Origin: Actinomycetaceae bacterium MB13-C1-2 | Lineage (GTDB): Bacteria; Actinomycetota; Actinomycetes; Actinomycetales; Actinomycetaceae | Length of the DNA: 64,000 nt | Direction of reading: 5' to 3' | Assembly: GCA_035621235.1 (NCBI GenBank) | Contig: CP141731.1 | Coordinates: forward strand, 1,798,001-1,862,000 | Shown here: in pieces, positions 35,771 through 45,195 of the stretch | Numbering within the stretch: the first letter of the stretch is position 1 | Layout of the letters: each line of letters starts with the position of its first letter | Notes under the pieces: generated by a model | What the model saw: only the letters and a program-made list of their open reading frames with translations | Database searches by the model: none | Told to the model about the DNA's origin: nothing | Translations under genes and position numbers: made by a program

Positions 35771-36759
35771 CGTTTGCGGGCCTTTGGATCGAGTGCATCA
35801 CGGACGACATCGCCCATCATGATGAAGCTAAGAACGGTAAGTGCGAGGGCGATTGCCGGGTAGAACAGCACCATCGGCTGTGTCCGCAGTGCCGCTTGAG
35901 CAGCGCTGATGTCACCACCCCAAGAAACGATGTTCGAGGGAAGACCCACGCCCAGGAACGACAGGGTTGCTTCCGCCACGATAAACGTACCCAGCGCGAC
36001 CGTGGCATAGACGATGATCGGCGCAGCGGCATTCGGAAGGATATGCGAGGTGACGATCCGCCAGCGTGACGCGCCAGTGGCCCGGGCAGCAGTAATGTAT
36101 TCCTCGTTCTTTCCGGACATGACTGCTCCACGCGCGATGCGTGCAATGGACACCCACCCAAAAACTGACAGGATGAAAACAACCATTACAACGGTGCGGT
36201 TGTCGCGGAACAGTTGCATGAAGACGATTGCGGCTAGAACTAGTGGAATCGCGAAGAAGATATCGGTCAGACGCGATAGCAGAGAATCGATCCAACCACC
36301 AAAGTATCCGGCAAGAGTTCCGATGACGGTCCCGATGATCGTGACTACCAGCGTGGTCAGTACGCCCACCGAGACCGACGCGCGGGCTCCGTACACGACG
36401 CGGGAGTAGATGTCGCAGCCCTGGCGGTCAAAGCCGAACGGATGTCCGCCCTCTGGCGATGCCAAGGACTTTGACAGCTCGCAGTAGCGCGGATTCTGGC
36501 TTGTGAACAACTGTGGGAAGACCGCTAGAAGCACTGCTAGCAGGATGATTGCCGCAGCGACCCAAAATAGCGGTCGGGTGCGCAGATACTTCCATGCCTC
36601 GCCCCACATTGAGGACGGTGCGGAGTCGTCGGCGACAGCATCTACGGCCCCCAGGCCCGTTTCGTCGGTTTCCGCGACGAAGTGTTCCTGGCGCGGCCTA
36701 GGAGTAACGGCGCTAGTAGGGCGCTCGTTCTGGGAGTGAATGTTAGGAATGTTAGACAT
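35767..36759 (-). CDS. Oligopeptide ABC transporter permease (DppC-like)
   Basis: 330-residue inner-membrane permease. Seen: a polar N-terminal tail of about 65 residues, the OppC/DppC N-terminal domain (GHPFGFDRQGCDIYSRVVYGAR), about six membrane segments, and the EAA loop YITAARATGASRWRIVTSHILPN. ATG 36757-36759 (MSNIPNIH) overlaps the dppB-like stop; longer starts run into the upstream gene without a ribosome site. It overlaps the ATPase gene by 4 bases. Confidence 0.92.
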   Translation of the reverse strand: MSNIPNIHSQNERPTSAVTPRPRQEHFVAETDETGLGAVDAVADDSAPSSMWGEAWKYLRTRPLFWVAAAIILLAVLLAVFPQLFTSQNPRYCELSKSLASPEGGHPFGFDRQGCDIYSRVVYGARASVSVGVLTTLVVTIIGTVIGTLAGYFGGWIDSLLSRLTDIFFAIPLVLAAIVFMQLFRDNRTVVMVVFILSVFGWVSIARIARGAVMSGKNEEYITAARATGASRWRIVTSHILPNAAAPIIVYATVALGTFIVAEATLSFLGVGLPSNIVSWGGDISAAQAALRTQPMVLFYPAIALALTVLSFIMMGDVVRDALDPKARKR

Positions 36760-37678
36760 AGCGAATCCTCGGGTCCAGGACCGCATAGAGCAGGTCGACC
36801 AGCAGGTTGGCAACGATGAAGACCAGGACTAAGACCGTGGTGATCGAAACGACGGTGCCGGGTTCACCGCGGATAATGCCTTGCCACAGCGTTCCTCCCA
36901 CGCCCTTAATACCGAAGATTCCCTCGGTAACGATCGCGCCACCCATCAAGGCGCCTAGGTCGGCACCGATAAAGGTGACGACGGGAATCAGCGAGTTGCG
37001 CAGAATATGTCTGGACATGACGCTGCCACTTCCCATGCCTTTGGCGCGCGCCGTACGGACGAAGTCGGCGCTTGTGGTCTCAGAGACCGACTGGCGAGTG
37101 AGTCGAATAACGTATGCCAGCGAAACTGCCCCTAGGACTATCGCGGGCATCAGCAGTGCCTTGAATGACTCGTCCGCCACAACGGTGGTCGGCAATATTC
37201 CCCATTTGACGCCCACAAAGAACTGAAGCAGGAAGCCAAGGACGAAGGTTGGCAGGGAGATCAGCACCATCGAGAAAACAAGAATCGTGGAGTCGAACCA
37301 GGTTCCCTTGCGCATCCCAGCAATGACTCCAAAGAGTATGCCGAAGACGGTTTCAAAGACGATGGCCATTAGAGCTAGCTTGATAGTTACCGGAAAGGCG
37401 CTCGCCATAACCTCACCGACTGGTCGGCCTGAGAATGTCTTGCCGAAGTCAAGCGTGACGACACCCTTCAGGTACAGCAGATACTGCATCCAGAAGGGTT
37501 TATCGAGGTTGTACTCCTCGCGGATGCGCTCTGCGACAGCCTCAGAGACACCTCGATCACCGCCAAGAGCTTGAACGGGATCACCTGGCATCAGGTAAAC
37601 CATCGCGAAAATAAGGAAGGTGGCGCCAAAGAAGACCGGAATGGTCTGGAGCAATCGGCGACCAATATATCTAGGCAT
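36752..37678 (-). CDS. Oligopeptide ABC transporter permease (DppB-like)
   Basis: 308-residue inner-membrane permease. Seen: MPRYIGRRLLQTIPVFFGAT at the start with its first membrane segment, VYLMPGDPVQAL, six membrane segments, the EAA loop DFVRTARAKGMGSGSVMSRH and IVTEGIFGIKGVGGTLWQ. ATG start preceded by GAGGATTCC-like sequence. It is separated from the binding-protein gene by a perfect 15-bp hairpin. Confidence 0.93.
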   Translation of the reverse strand: MPRYIGRRLLQTIPVFFGATFLIFAMVYLMPGDPVQALGGDRGVSEAVAERIREEYNLDKPFWMQYLLYLKGVVTLDFGKTFSGRPVGEVMASAFPVTIKLALMAIVFETVFGILFGVIAGMRKGTWFDSTILVFSMVLISLPTFVLGFLLQFFVGVKWGILPTTVVADESFKALLMPAIVLGAVSLAYVIRLTRQSVSETTSADFVRTARAKGMGSGSVMSRHILRNSLIPVVTFIGADLGALMGGAIVTEGIFGIKGVGGTLWQGIIRGEPGTVVSITTVLVLVFIVANLLVDLLYAVLDPRIRYV

Positions 37679-37727
37679 AAAGGAATCCTCGGCTGGGCCT
37701 ACGAGATTACTGGACTATAACGCAGAC

Positions 37728-37760
37728 TCGGGATGGCAGGGTAACCCTGCCATCCCGAGG
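37728..37760 (-). terminator. Perfect 15-bp hairpin between the binding-protein and permease genes
   Basis: CTCGGGATGGCAGGG and CCCTGCCATCCCGAG with a 3-base spacer. No T-run on the minus strand. Such hairpins commonly protect the binding-protein mRNA and let only part of the transcripts continue into permease genes. Confidence 0.6.
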
Positions 37761-37779
37761 ACGTGCGCTATGGCGTCAA

Positions 37780-39429
37780 CTACTTGGTGATGTCGTAGTA
37801 AAGCGGAACGGAGTTCCAACCGAACACTACGTTGTCGACCTTCTCAGAGAAGCCGCCAGTAACGTTTGCATACCACAGTGGAACAGCCGGGAGCTCTTCG
37901 AGCAGGATCTCTTGAGCTTCCTGCAACTTCGCGTTGCCTTCTTCAACTGTCTTGGCTGCAGCTGCGTCGTTGAACAGAGCGTCGACTACAGGATTCGAGT
38001 AGTCGCCGTCATTTGAGCCAGCGCCGGTTCCGTATAGTGGGCCGAGGAAGTTACCCAGTGCCGGGTAGTCTGCCTGCCAGCCCGTGCGGAATGCGGTCTG
38101 AATAGTGCGATCGGTAACTTCGCTACGCAGGGTCTTGAAGTCCGGGTACGGAGCACCCATCGCATCAATTCCGAGGTTGTTGACCAACTGGTTCGCAACA
38201 GCGTCCGCCCAAGCCTGGTGTCCACCGTCAGAGTTGTAAGCGATCTCGAAGGTTCCGCTCCAGGGGCTGATTGCGTCAGCCTGGGCCCACAGGTCCTTGG
38301 CGCCTTCTGGGTCAAAATCGACGTTTACGGCGTTCTTCAGGTTCGCGTCGTATCCGGAGATAACCGGTGAAGTGAAGTCACGCGCAGGGGTGCGGGTGCT
38401 GGAGAAGATCGCATTGGTGATCTCTTCGCGGTTGATTGCACGCGAGATGGCTTCACGACGCAGGATGCCCTCTTCACCCGAGAAGTGCTCCAGGCGCTCC
38501 GGAATGGTGAAGGACTGGAAAACGGCGGCCGGCTGGTTCACAGCTCGATCACCTAGCTCTTGTTCGAACGACGCTAGCGCCTCGTCCGGAATAGCGTCCA
38601 GGACATCCAGTTGGTTGGAAAGCAAGTCTGCGTAAGCAGCCGACTGAGTCGGGTAGAAGATGAAGTCGATGCCAGCGTTCTTTGCCTGGCGATCACCCTT
38701 GTATGACTCATTGGGGATCAACTCGATGCTCTCATCGTGAACCCAACCCGCGTCACCAACCTTGTATGGTCCATTGCCAATCGGACTCTCGCCGCCTGCG
38801 ACGGGATCATCAAGAGTGGACTGGGGGAGGGGGAAGAACGCGGAGTAGCCGAGTCGTAGTGGGAAGTCAGATTCGGGCTGCTTCAAGGTCACCTTGAAGG
38901 TGGTGTCGTCGACAACCTCCAGGCCAGACATTGAGTCTGCCCCGTCCTCAAGTTCTCCGTCATCGTTGGTGCCAGCGATGGGTGCGAAGAAGTAGGCGGA
39001 CAGATCCTTGTTCTTTGAACCCAGGGTCCAAGCGTCGACGAAGGAACTCGCGGTCACCGGAGTGCCATCCGAGAAGGTCTGGCCGTCCTTGATCTTGATG
39101 GTGTAAACCTGCGAGTCTTCGGTTTCGATGGACTCTGCCATGTCATTCTTGACCGAGCCGTCAGCCGCGTAGTAGGTCAGACCGGCGAACAATAGATCAA
39201 CAAGCTTTCCGCCGCCGACCTCATTTGTATTGGTTGGAATCAGGGGGTTCTGCGGCTCAGTGTTGTTAGCAATGATCTTCTCACCCGATGCCGCAGGTGT
39301 TGCCTCTTCACTCTGGGTACCGCTGGACTCGCCAGACTCGCTGCTTGTGTTTCCACCAGACGAGCAGGCTGTCAGCGAGAGTGCTAGGACGGCCGGAACG
39401 GCCAGCCATGAGCTCCTCTTAAGCTTCAT
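37780..39429 (-). CDS. Peptide ABC transporter substrate-binding lipoprotein (family 5)
   Basis: 549-residue extracellular lipoprotein. Seen: signal peptide with lipobox LTAC (Cys22), a Ser/Gly/Glu-rich linker, then the SBP_bac_5 fold: NTEPQNPLIPTNTNEVGGGK, FSDGTPVTASSFVDAWTLG, FKVTLKQPESDFPLRLGY, and C-terminal LEELPAVPLWY. The GNGPYKV stretch near residue 222 is the conserved family motif. ATG 39429 is preceded by GGAGGGACC. First gene of a four-gene minus-strand operon. The bound peptide class cannot be told. Confidence 0.93.
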   Translation of the reverse strand: MKLKRSSWLAVPAVLALSLTACSSGGNTSSESGESSGTQSEEATPAASGEKIIANNTEPQNPLIPTNTNEVGGGKLVDLLFAGLTYYAADGSVKNDMAESIETEDSQVYTIKIKDGQTFSDGTPVTASSFVDAWTLGSKNKDLSAYFFAPIAGTNDDGELEDGADSMSGLEVVDDTTFKVTLKQPESDFPLRLGYSAFFPLPQSTLDDPVAGGESPIGNGPYKVGDAGWVHDESIELIPNESYKGDRQAKNAGIDFIFYPTQSAAYADLLSNQLDVLDAIPDEALASFEQELGDRAVNQPAAVFQSFTIPERLEHFSGEEGILRREAISRAINREEITNAIFSSTRTPARDFTSPVISGYDANLKNAVNVDFDPEGAKDLWAQADAISPWSGTFEIAYNSDGGHQAWADAVANQLVNNLGIDAMGAPYPDFKTLRSEVTDRTIQTAFRTGWQADYPALGNFLGPLYGTGAGSNDGDYSNPVVDALFNDAAAAKTVEEGNAKLQEAQEILLEELPAVPLWYANVTGGFSEKVDNVVFGWNSVPLYYDITK

Positions 39430-39749
39430 GGTCCCTCCTTCAGGGGTCTAATGCTGGGCACATCTAGTGCCCGGTTTTCAGAGACGACAGTAGATAGGAC
39501 GTGAGTCCCCGGGGTAGGAGTACCAGAATACGAACACACTATTGACTGAGTTGTGCTAGATAACAGCAGGTCATAAGGTGTTTGAGGGTTTTGTTGCAGT
39601 ATGGTCTCGACCCCCTTGATGTTAGGTGTCTCACACGAATGTCATTTGCGTGTTGATAGCGGACACACGAATCCCGCAGACGGGGTGATACATGGCCGAA
39701 GGGCGGTCGGCGCCGTCCCCTCAGTCCAAGCCCAAATAGGATTGTCTGC
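39430..39749. other. 320-bp divergent promoter region
   Basis: Contains promoters for the peptide transporter (minus) and the his cluster (plus). A perfect palindrome GGGCACATCTAGTGCCC (39456-39472) lies 27 bases upstream of the lipoprotein start and could be an operator or leader hairpin. TAGGAT at 39737-39742 is a good -10 for hisD-hisC. No supported gene. Confidence 0.5.
39737..39742 (+). promoter_or_regulatory. Candidate -10 for a leaderless hisD-hisC mRNA
   Basis: TAGGAT is followed by 7 bases and then the GTG start at 39750, which places the expected first transcribed base at the start codon. No Shine-Dalgarno sequence is visible, consistent with a leaderless message. Confidence 0.45.
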
Positions 39750-42227
39750 GTGAGAGTAATCAATCTGCGTGACCAGAAGCCTGCCGATCTCGACGGGGTG
39801 CTTCCGCGCCCGGAGTTGGACATCAGCGCCGCCGTGAAAGTCGTCGAGCCGATCATCGAAAAGGTTAGAGATCATGGAGGCCGCGGCCTGCGCGAACTCT
39901 CGGAGAGATTCGACGGGATCGTTCCTCACAACCTTCGAGTCCCGCGTCAGGCCATGAAGGACGCTCTAGCTGAGCAGCCACAGGAACTAACCGATGCGCT
40001 AGAGGTGGCGATAACTAACGCTGTCAGAGCACATCGGGCCCAGCTTCCAGACGAGGTTGTCTCCGAGGTCGTGCCGGGAGGTTTTGTCTATCAGCGCTGG
40101 GTTCCGCTTAGTCGTGTCGGACTCTATGTTCCCGGCGGCCTCGCCGTCTATCCCTCGTCCGTGGTGATGAACGTCGTGGCAGCGCAGGTGGCGGGAGTCG
40201 GATCACTGGTCGTCGCCTCACCCCCACAGAAAGAGTTTGGGGGCCTACCCCACCCGTCAGTTCTTGCGGCCTGTGAGATGCTCGGTATTGCTGAGGTGAT
40301 CGCGGTCGGTGGCGCTCAGGCAATTGCAGCAATGGCGTATGGATTCACTGACGGCGACTACATCTGCGAGCGGGTCGATAAGGTGACCGGTCCTGGAAAC
40401 ATTTATGTGGCGGCCGCAAAGAGGGCCATCCAGGGCGTGTGCGGGATCGACGCTGAAGCGGGAACCACTGAGATTGCGATCCTTGCCGATGGCGGAGCGA
40501 ACCCCTCGTTCGTTGCAGCAGACCTTATTTCCCAGGCGGAGCACGATCCGGCAGCGGCATCGGTGTTGGTGACAGACAGCTGCGACCTTGCTGACGCGGT
40601 TCAGAAAGAACTGACCGGTCAGGTCGATGCCGCCCCGAACAGAGACCGAATTCGACAGGCGCTAGAGGGTCCACAGTCAGCGATCGTTCTGACTTCGGAC
40701 ATAGAGCAGGCAACCGCCGTTGTTGAGCGTTACGGGCCGGAGCACCTTGAGGTGGTCACCAAAGATGCACTCGAGCGCTCATTATTGATCAGAAACGCCG
40801 GAGCCATCTTTGTTGGCGACTATTCGCCGGTTCCGCTCGGTGACTATGTGGCCGGGTCAAACCACGTTCTACCAACCGGGGGAACAGCCAGGTACTCGTC
40901 TGGACTGAACACTACTGCCTTTCTTCGTAGTGTCCAGGTAATCGACTATGGCCGTGATGCTCTCGATGGGTTAACCGGATCACTGGTGACGCTTGCAAAG
41001 GCGGAGGGACTGCCCTCGCACGGAACTGCGGCCACGATCCGGCGAGAGTCCAGTTCGCGCAAGCAGGAACCAGCAGCACAGGAGGTATCACTGCCCGTTC
41101 GAGAGGACCTCCGCGATGTGGAACCGTACGGCGCCCCGCAACTCGACGTGCCCGTGAGGCTCAATGTCAACGAGAACCCGTACCCGCCAAGTGACGAAGT
41201 GATCGCTTCTATCGCCGAGTCCGTCAGGGCCGCATCTGATCGCCTTAATCGCTACGCCGATCGCGATGCGTTGGGGCTACGTGAAGCACTGGCAGAGTAC
41301 GTCTCGCAAGAATCCGGAGTTCCGGTTGATCCCGCGCATGTCTGGGCGGCCAACGGATCAAACGAAATAATGCTTCAGATGCTCCAGGCGTTCGGGGGCC
41401 CCGGTCACAACGCCCTGGTGGAGGCGCCCACGTACTCGATGTATGAGGAGTACGCCCGCGATACCTTCACCTCTTTCGTGACGGTCGAGTCTCCCGACCT
41501 GGAGTTCGATGTTGATCTACTGATTGGAGCCATGCGGAATGAGAGACCGGCGGTTCTGTTCCTCCCGAGCCCGAACAACCCAACTGGAACGGCGATTTCC
41601 ACGGTGGATTTGCTCCGAGTTCTAGACGCGGCGAAGGAAACCGGGCCGCTAAGACGGATGCTGCTCACGGGATCAAAACCGCCCGTTGCCTCGAAAGGCC
41701 CTACCTCAACCATCGTTATCGTCGATGAGGCATATGGGGAGTTCCGCGAGCCAGGAGAACCCTCCGCCATTGAGCTGGTCGCCGACAATCCACACTTAGT
41801 TGTCACCCGAACCATGTCAAAGGCCTTTGCAGCTGCCGGTCTTCGTCTCGGGTACATGGTCGCTTCCACCGAGGTTATCCGCGAGGTAATGAAAGTCCGT
41901 CTGCCCTATCACCTCTCACTCGTTACTCAGGCTGCCGCTATCGCCGCCCTCGGATCGGCCGAGTCACAGCTGCAGCAGGTGGATTCGATTCGCGCGGCTC
42001 GTCAGCTACTTGTAAAGGAACTGACCGGCATGGGTTTGAAGGTGCTTCCCTCATCCTCAAACTTCCTTTTGTTTGGCACGTTTGAGGACCGCCATGCCAC
42101 TTGGCAAAAGCTCCTGGATCGAGGGGTACTTATTCGCGAGGTGGGACCCACCGGTTTCCTGCGGGTTACAGTTGGAACAGAGCAAGAAAATAGACAGTTC
42201 CTCGACGCCCTCAAGGAGGCGCTATGA
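39750..42227 (+). CDS. Fused histidinol dehydrogenase / histidinol-phosphate aminotransferase
   Basis: 825 residues holding two histidine-pathway enzymes in one frame. HisD part (about 1-425): [28 protein letters not shown], catalytic E264/H265 in QAEHDPAA, and H372 in [10 protein letters not shown] linker of about 30 residues ([12 protein letters not shown]) leads to the HisC part (about 455-825): [44 protein letters not shown] lysine K691 in [10 protein letters not shown] and GLRLGYMV. No stop or frameshift lies between the parts. Known: these are separate adjacent genes hisD and hisC in most actinobacteria, so this looks like in-frame fusion of neighbours. It catalyses the amination step and the final two oxidations. 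HisB follows with ATGA overlap. Confidence 0.95.
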   Translation: MRVINLRDQKPADLDGVLPRPELDISAAVKVVEPIIEKVRDHGGRGLRELSERFDGIVPHNLRVPRQAMKDALAEQPQELTDALEVAITNAVRAHRAQLPDEVVSEVVPGGFVYQRWVPLSRVGLYVPGGLAVYPSSVVMNVVAAQVAGVGSLVVASPPQKEFGGLPHPSVLAACEMLGIAEVIAVGGAQAIAAMAYGFTDGDYICERVDKVTGPGNIYVAAAKRAIQGVCGIDAEAGTTEIAILADGGANPSFVAADLISQAEHDPAAASVLVTDSCDLADAVQKELTGQVDAAPNRDRIRQALEGPQSAIVLTSDIEQATAVVERYGPEHLEVVTKDALERSLLIRNAGAIFVGDYSPVPLGDYVAGSNHVLPTGGTARYSSGLNTTAFLRSVQVIDYGRDALDGLTGSLVTLAKAEGLPSHGTAATIRRESSSRKQEPAAQEVSLPVREDLRDVEPYGAPQLDVPVRLNVNENPYPPSDEVIASIAESVRAASDRLNRYADRDALGLREALAEYVSQESGVPVDPAHVWAANGSNEIMLQMLQAFGGPGHNALVEAPTYSMYEEYARDTFTSFVTVESPDLEFDVDLLIGAMRNERPAVLFLPSPNNPTGTAISTVDLLRVLDAAKETGPLRRMLLTGSKPPVASKGPTSTIVIVDEAYGEFREPGEPSAIELVADNPHLVVTRTMSKAFAAAGLRLGYMVASTEVIREVMKVRLPYHLSLVTQAAAIAALGSAESQLQQVDSIRAARQLLVKELTGMGLKVLPSSSNFLLFGTFEDRHATWQKLLDRGVLIREVGPTGFLRVTVGTEQENRQFLDALKEAL

Positions 42228-42832
42228 GTGATCAGAACCGGACGGCATCGCTCGGGCGAAGGACGAGCGAGTCCGAGGTGAGCGTCAAGATCGACCTTGA
42301 CGGGACCGGGAGGTCCAGTATCGATACTGGCGTTCCCTTCTACGACCACATGCTTACGGCGCTTTCTAAGCATTCCCTGATAGACATGGAGATTAAGGCC
42401 GTCGGCGACACTGAAATTGACGTACACCACACGGTCGAGGACACCGCGATCACACTGGGACAGGCCTTTTCTCAAGCTCTGGGCGACAAGGTTGGAATCC
42501 GTCGCTACGGCACCGGATTTGCCCCACTGGACGAATCACTCGCCCGATGCGTTGTGGACGTCTCCGGTCGTCCCTACTGCGTGGTACGAGGCGAGCCCGC
42601 CGGACAGGAATACCACCTAATTGGCGGTCACTACACCGGTGCGTTGACCCGGCATGTTCTGGAGTCTTTCGCCTTCAATGCTGGCATCTGCCTTCACATG
42701 GAGTTGCTATACGGTCGCGACCCGCATCATATCGTTGAGGCTCAGTTCAAGGCGTTGGCGCTGGCGCTTCGCGAAGCCGTAGCTCCAGACGCCCGCGTCG
42801 AGGGAATCCCCTCCACGAAGGGATCACTGTGA
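42224..42832 (+). CDS. hisB: Imidazoleglycerol-phosphate dehydratase
   Basis: 202-residue monofunctional dehydratase of histidine synthesis. Seen: [23 protein letters not shown]-type motif as [33 protein letters not shown], and the C-terminal metal ligands [20 protein letters not shown]. It overlaps hisD-hisC at its start and the next gene at its end by 4 bases each, so the run is tightly coupled. Confidence 0.96.
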   Translation: MSDQNRTASLGRRTSESEVSVKIDLDGTGRSSIDTGVPFYDHMLTALSKHSLIDMEIKAVGDTEIDVHHTVEDTAITLGQAFSQALGDKVGIRRYGTGFAPLDESLARCVVDVSGRPYCVVRGEPAGQEYHLIGGHYTGALTRHVLESFAFNAGICLHMELLYGRDPHHIVEAQFKALALALREAVAPDARVEGIPSTKGSL

Positions 42833-43458
42833 GTTCCAAAGAACCTGATCCAGACGAGAGCTCTGACACCTCCTTTTCGGATGAGGAGTTTTGGGCGTTG
42901 GCAGAACTTGCCTCCGGGTCCAACGACAGCGACGTGACCCCGGGCGACCCCGATGAACCCGAGGTGGCTAAAGGGATAGCACGCGCATTGGTTCTCTCAC
43001 AGATTGATGCCCCCGCAGCCCTCAGTGCCGGTCTGAGCATGGTCGGCGCGTCGGCGCCGGTCATTCAGGTCTCCCAGGGATCGGCCGTCATTATGGAGGT
43101 CGAACAGAATGGTCCCTCCGATGAAGAAGAACTTGCCATGCTGCTCGGGGACGACAGGCCAATCCCTGACAGCGTTGACAAGATGGCTTCTCTGGTCTCA
43201 AAGATGACAGAGGGAGGAGCCGTCGCGCTCACTTCCTGGACTTCATCAGAAAAAGAGGGAACGGAGGGCACCATCGTTGCCCGCCGCTACATAAACGGAA
43301 AACCGGAACAAAAACTCTCTGCCGGTCTGGTACTGGCGGGCCTGGACCCCGTGTGTGAGGAGCTACTTCTAGGCAGGCTTACCCCGGAGGAAGCCGACGC
43401 CATTTCCAAGCGAGGCCGATGGACCGGCTGGATGAGAGGACCCGGTTTCAGGCCATAG
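42829..43458 (+). CDS. Unknown protein in the hisH position
   Basis: 209 residues; I do not recognise a named family. It starts at GTG 42829, overlapping hisB by 4 bases, and ends 41 bases before hisA, so it is surely translated with the his genes. The N-terminal 50 residues are acidic and Ser/Asp-rich; the rest is mixed alpha/beta-like with [19 protein letters not shown], a central Glu/Asp-rich stretch, and a C-terminal basic end ([15 protein letters not shown]). No signal peptide or membrane segment. It lacks the Cys-His-Glu glutaminase signature of HisH, so it is not simply a diverged HisH. Confidence 0.75.
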   Translation: MSSKEPDPDESSDTSFSDEEFWALAELASGSNDSDVTPGDPDEPEVAKGIARALVLSQIDAPAALSAGLSMVGASAPVIQVSQGSAVIMEVEQNGPSDEEELAMLLGDDRPIPDSVDKMASLVSKMTEGGAVALTSWTSSEKEGTEGTIVARRYINGKPEQKLSAGLVLAGLDPVCEELLLGRLTPEEADAISKRGRWTGWMRGPGFRP

Positions 43459-43499
43459 CCGGACTACGCCGCCCAGATTCTAAGGACAGTAAGAACAAC

Positions 43500-44246
43500 A
43501 TGACCCATAACGCCCTGACACTCTTGCCCGCTATCGACGTTGTTGCCGGAAAGGCCGTACGCCTAACCCAGGGGGAGGCGGGTACGGAATCAGAATACGG
43601 AGACCCAAGAGAGATCGCACAGCAGTTCGCCGAGGCCGGGGCAAGCTGGATCCATCTGGTGGATCTGGATGCCGCATTTGGTAGGGGCGACAATGCCAAA
43701 CTGTTGGAGGAAGTGGTGACCTCCACGACGCTTAGCGTCGAACTCTCTGGTGGAATCAGGGGCGAAGATTCCCTGCGTCGCGCTCTTGACCTGGGAGCCA
43801 CACGAGTGAATCTGGGAACCGCGGCGCTGGAGGATCCTGACTGGACGGAGACTGCGATTGCGCGGTTTGGAGACCGGGTGGCTGTTGGTCTAGACGTTCG
43901 TGGATCGACATTAGCCGCTCGCGGATGGACACGCGAGGGTGGCAATCTGTGGGAGGTCCTCCGCCGACTGAACATGGCTGGGTGCTCTCGCTACGTGGTA
44001 ACTGACGTTAACCGTGACGGAATGCTGAATGGACCCAACCTGGATCTTCTTGAAAAGGTCTGCGGTGCAACGGATGCACCCGTAGTTGCCTCGGGCGGGG
44101 TGTCCGTTCTAGATGACCTCGCAGTGCTACGAACACTGGTTCCGATCGGGGTTGAGGGCGCCATAGTCGGTAAGGCGCTGTACGCAGGACAGTTCACCCT
44201 TGAACAGGCTCTCGAAGTCGCAGAAGGACCGACGGACCGGGTCTGA
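43500..44246 (+). CDS. hisA: ProFAR isomerase HisA (PriA-like)
   Basis: (Beta-alpha)8 barrel isomerase of histidine synthesis, 248 residues. Seen: [19 protein letters not shown] with the catalytic Asp, [47 protein letters not shown], the second Asp in [15 protein letters not shown], and [11 protein letters not shown]. In many actinobacteria this enzyme is PriA and also does the TrpF reaction; the ARGW stretch and genome context fit PriA, but the dual role is inference. ATG 43500 gives the normal N terminus; a longer frame overlaps the upstream gene. The ribosome site is weak. Confidence 0.93.
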   Translation: MTHNALTLLPAIDVVAGKAVRLTQGEAGTESEYGDPREIAQQFAEAGASWIHLVDLDAAFGRGDNAKLLEEVVTSTTLSVELSGGIRGEDSLRRALDLGATRVNLGTAALEDPDWTETAIARFGDRVAVGLDVRGSTLAARGWTREGGNLWEVLRRLNMAGCSRYVVTDVNRDGMLNGPNLDLLEKVCGATDAPVVASGGVSVLDDLAVLRTLVPIGVEGAIVGKALYAGQFTLEQALEVAEGPTDRV

Positions 44247-44251
44247 ACGAT

Positions 44252-45076
44252 ATGAACGAGACAAAAGGGCAGAATCTTCGCCCCGACGAACAGTTCACTC
44301 AGGCAATGAAAGATCGCCTGGCAATGAGACTGCTGATGCGACCGGATAGGCGCGACACCGGAGAAGAATTACCAAAGACCGCTGCGGCATGGGCTCTTCC
44401 CGACGGTACCCCGGAGTTGGCCGCCGAGCGAACCCGACAACTGGTTCTGGCGCTGGGAGAGGAACGTCTAATCGTTCCCGTCAGCGTTGAAGCCGATCCT
44501 GACGATCCCGACCATAAGCCCCTCGACCCAGCCGCCTCACCGTTGAAGACCGCCGACAGCCCGTATGGCAACAGCGTTGTTGGCTTCACATCGGCCGAAG
44601 AACTGAAGCGATGGGACTCGAATGGTCGTCCAATGACCATAAAGACTTACCGTGTTGCGGTGGGGGCGCTTACGGGGCATGGCTCGGGCACGATAACGCT
44701 CAATCCGGGCTCTGGAAGGCGGACGCTAATTCCTCGTCCGGCGGTGCTGGCACTCGCGTCGGGCGACAGCTGGCTTCCGGCATGGGAGGATCGGGAGTTG
44801 CGTGACGAGCTCACCGCCTTAGCGAAGGAAGAATGTCCGGGCATCGTTAGAATCGGGCTTCGCCCGGGAGCCGCGTATGGCGCGGCCTCATGGGATGGGG
44901 GAGTCGCGGTAGACATTGCCTTTGATATGGGGGCCATGATTGGTGCCGCCGGCGGGAACGAGTCAAAGGCTCGCGCAATGTTCGCTGGAATGATGAAGCG
45001 AGTCAGTGAGAATTCCAGACTCCGCGAGGCGGCTCAACAGGTCGAGTTGGTTCCGCGCCCTGTCGCTACCTCATAA
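44252..45076 (+). CDS. SseB-family protein
   Basis: 274-residue actinobacterial protein with SseB-like region (VGFTSAEELKRWD, IPRPAVLALASGDSWLPAW). Function unknown. It follows hisA after 5 bases. A gene of this type between hisA and infC is common in actinobacteria, where infC follows directly; here three extra genes intervene. No signal peptide or membrane segment. Confidence 0.85.
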   Translation: MNETKGQNLRPDEQFTQAMKDRLAMRLLMRPDRRDTGEELPKTAAAWALPDGTPELAAERTRQLVLALGEERLIVPVSVEADPDDPDHKPLDPAASPLKTADSPYGNSVVGFTSAEELKRWDSNGRPMTIKTYRVAVGALTGHGSGTITLNPGSGRRTLIPRPAVLALASGDSWLPAWEDRELRDELTALAKEECPGIVRIGLRPGAAYGAASWDGGVAVDIAFDMGAMIGAAGGNESKARAMFAGMMKRVSENSRLREAAQQVELVPRPVATS

Positions 45077-45121
45077 CGGGACTCTTTCGCAGAAGCTCGA
45101 GTACTCCTCATAGAGACTGAA

Positions 45122-45151
45122 TGGTCAAATAGACCAAGTGGTCGGTATAGT
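45122..45151 (+). promoter_or_regulatory. Palindromic operator overlapping the PAP2-gene promoter
   Basis: TGGTCAAATAGACCA and the overlapping GACCAAGTGGTC form two interlocked inverted repeats. A -10 TATAGT follows at 45146-45151, with TGGTCA at 45122 as possible -35. The repeats lie across the spacer, where a repressor would block RNA polymerase. The regulator is unknown. Confidence 0.6.
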
Positions 45152-45195
45152 CATCTCACATAGAGTTTGACAGCCTTAGATCAGAGGGGATCTCC

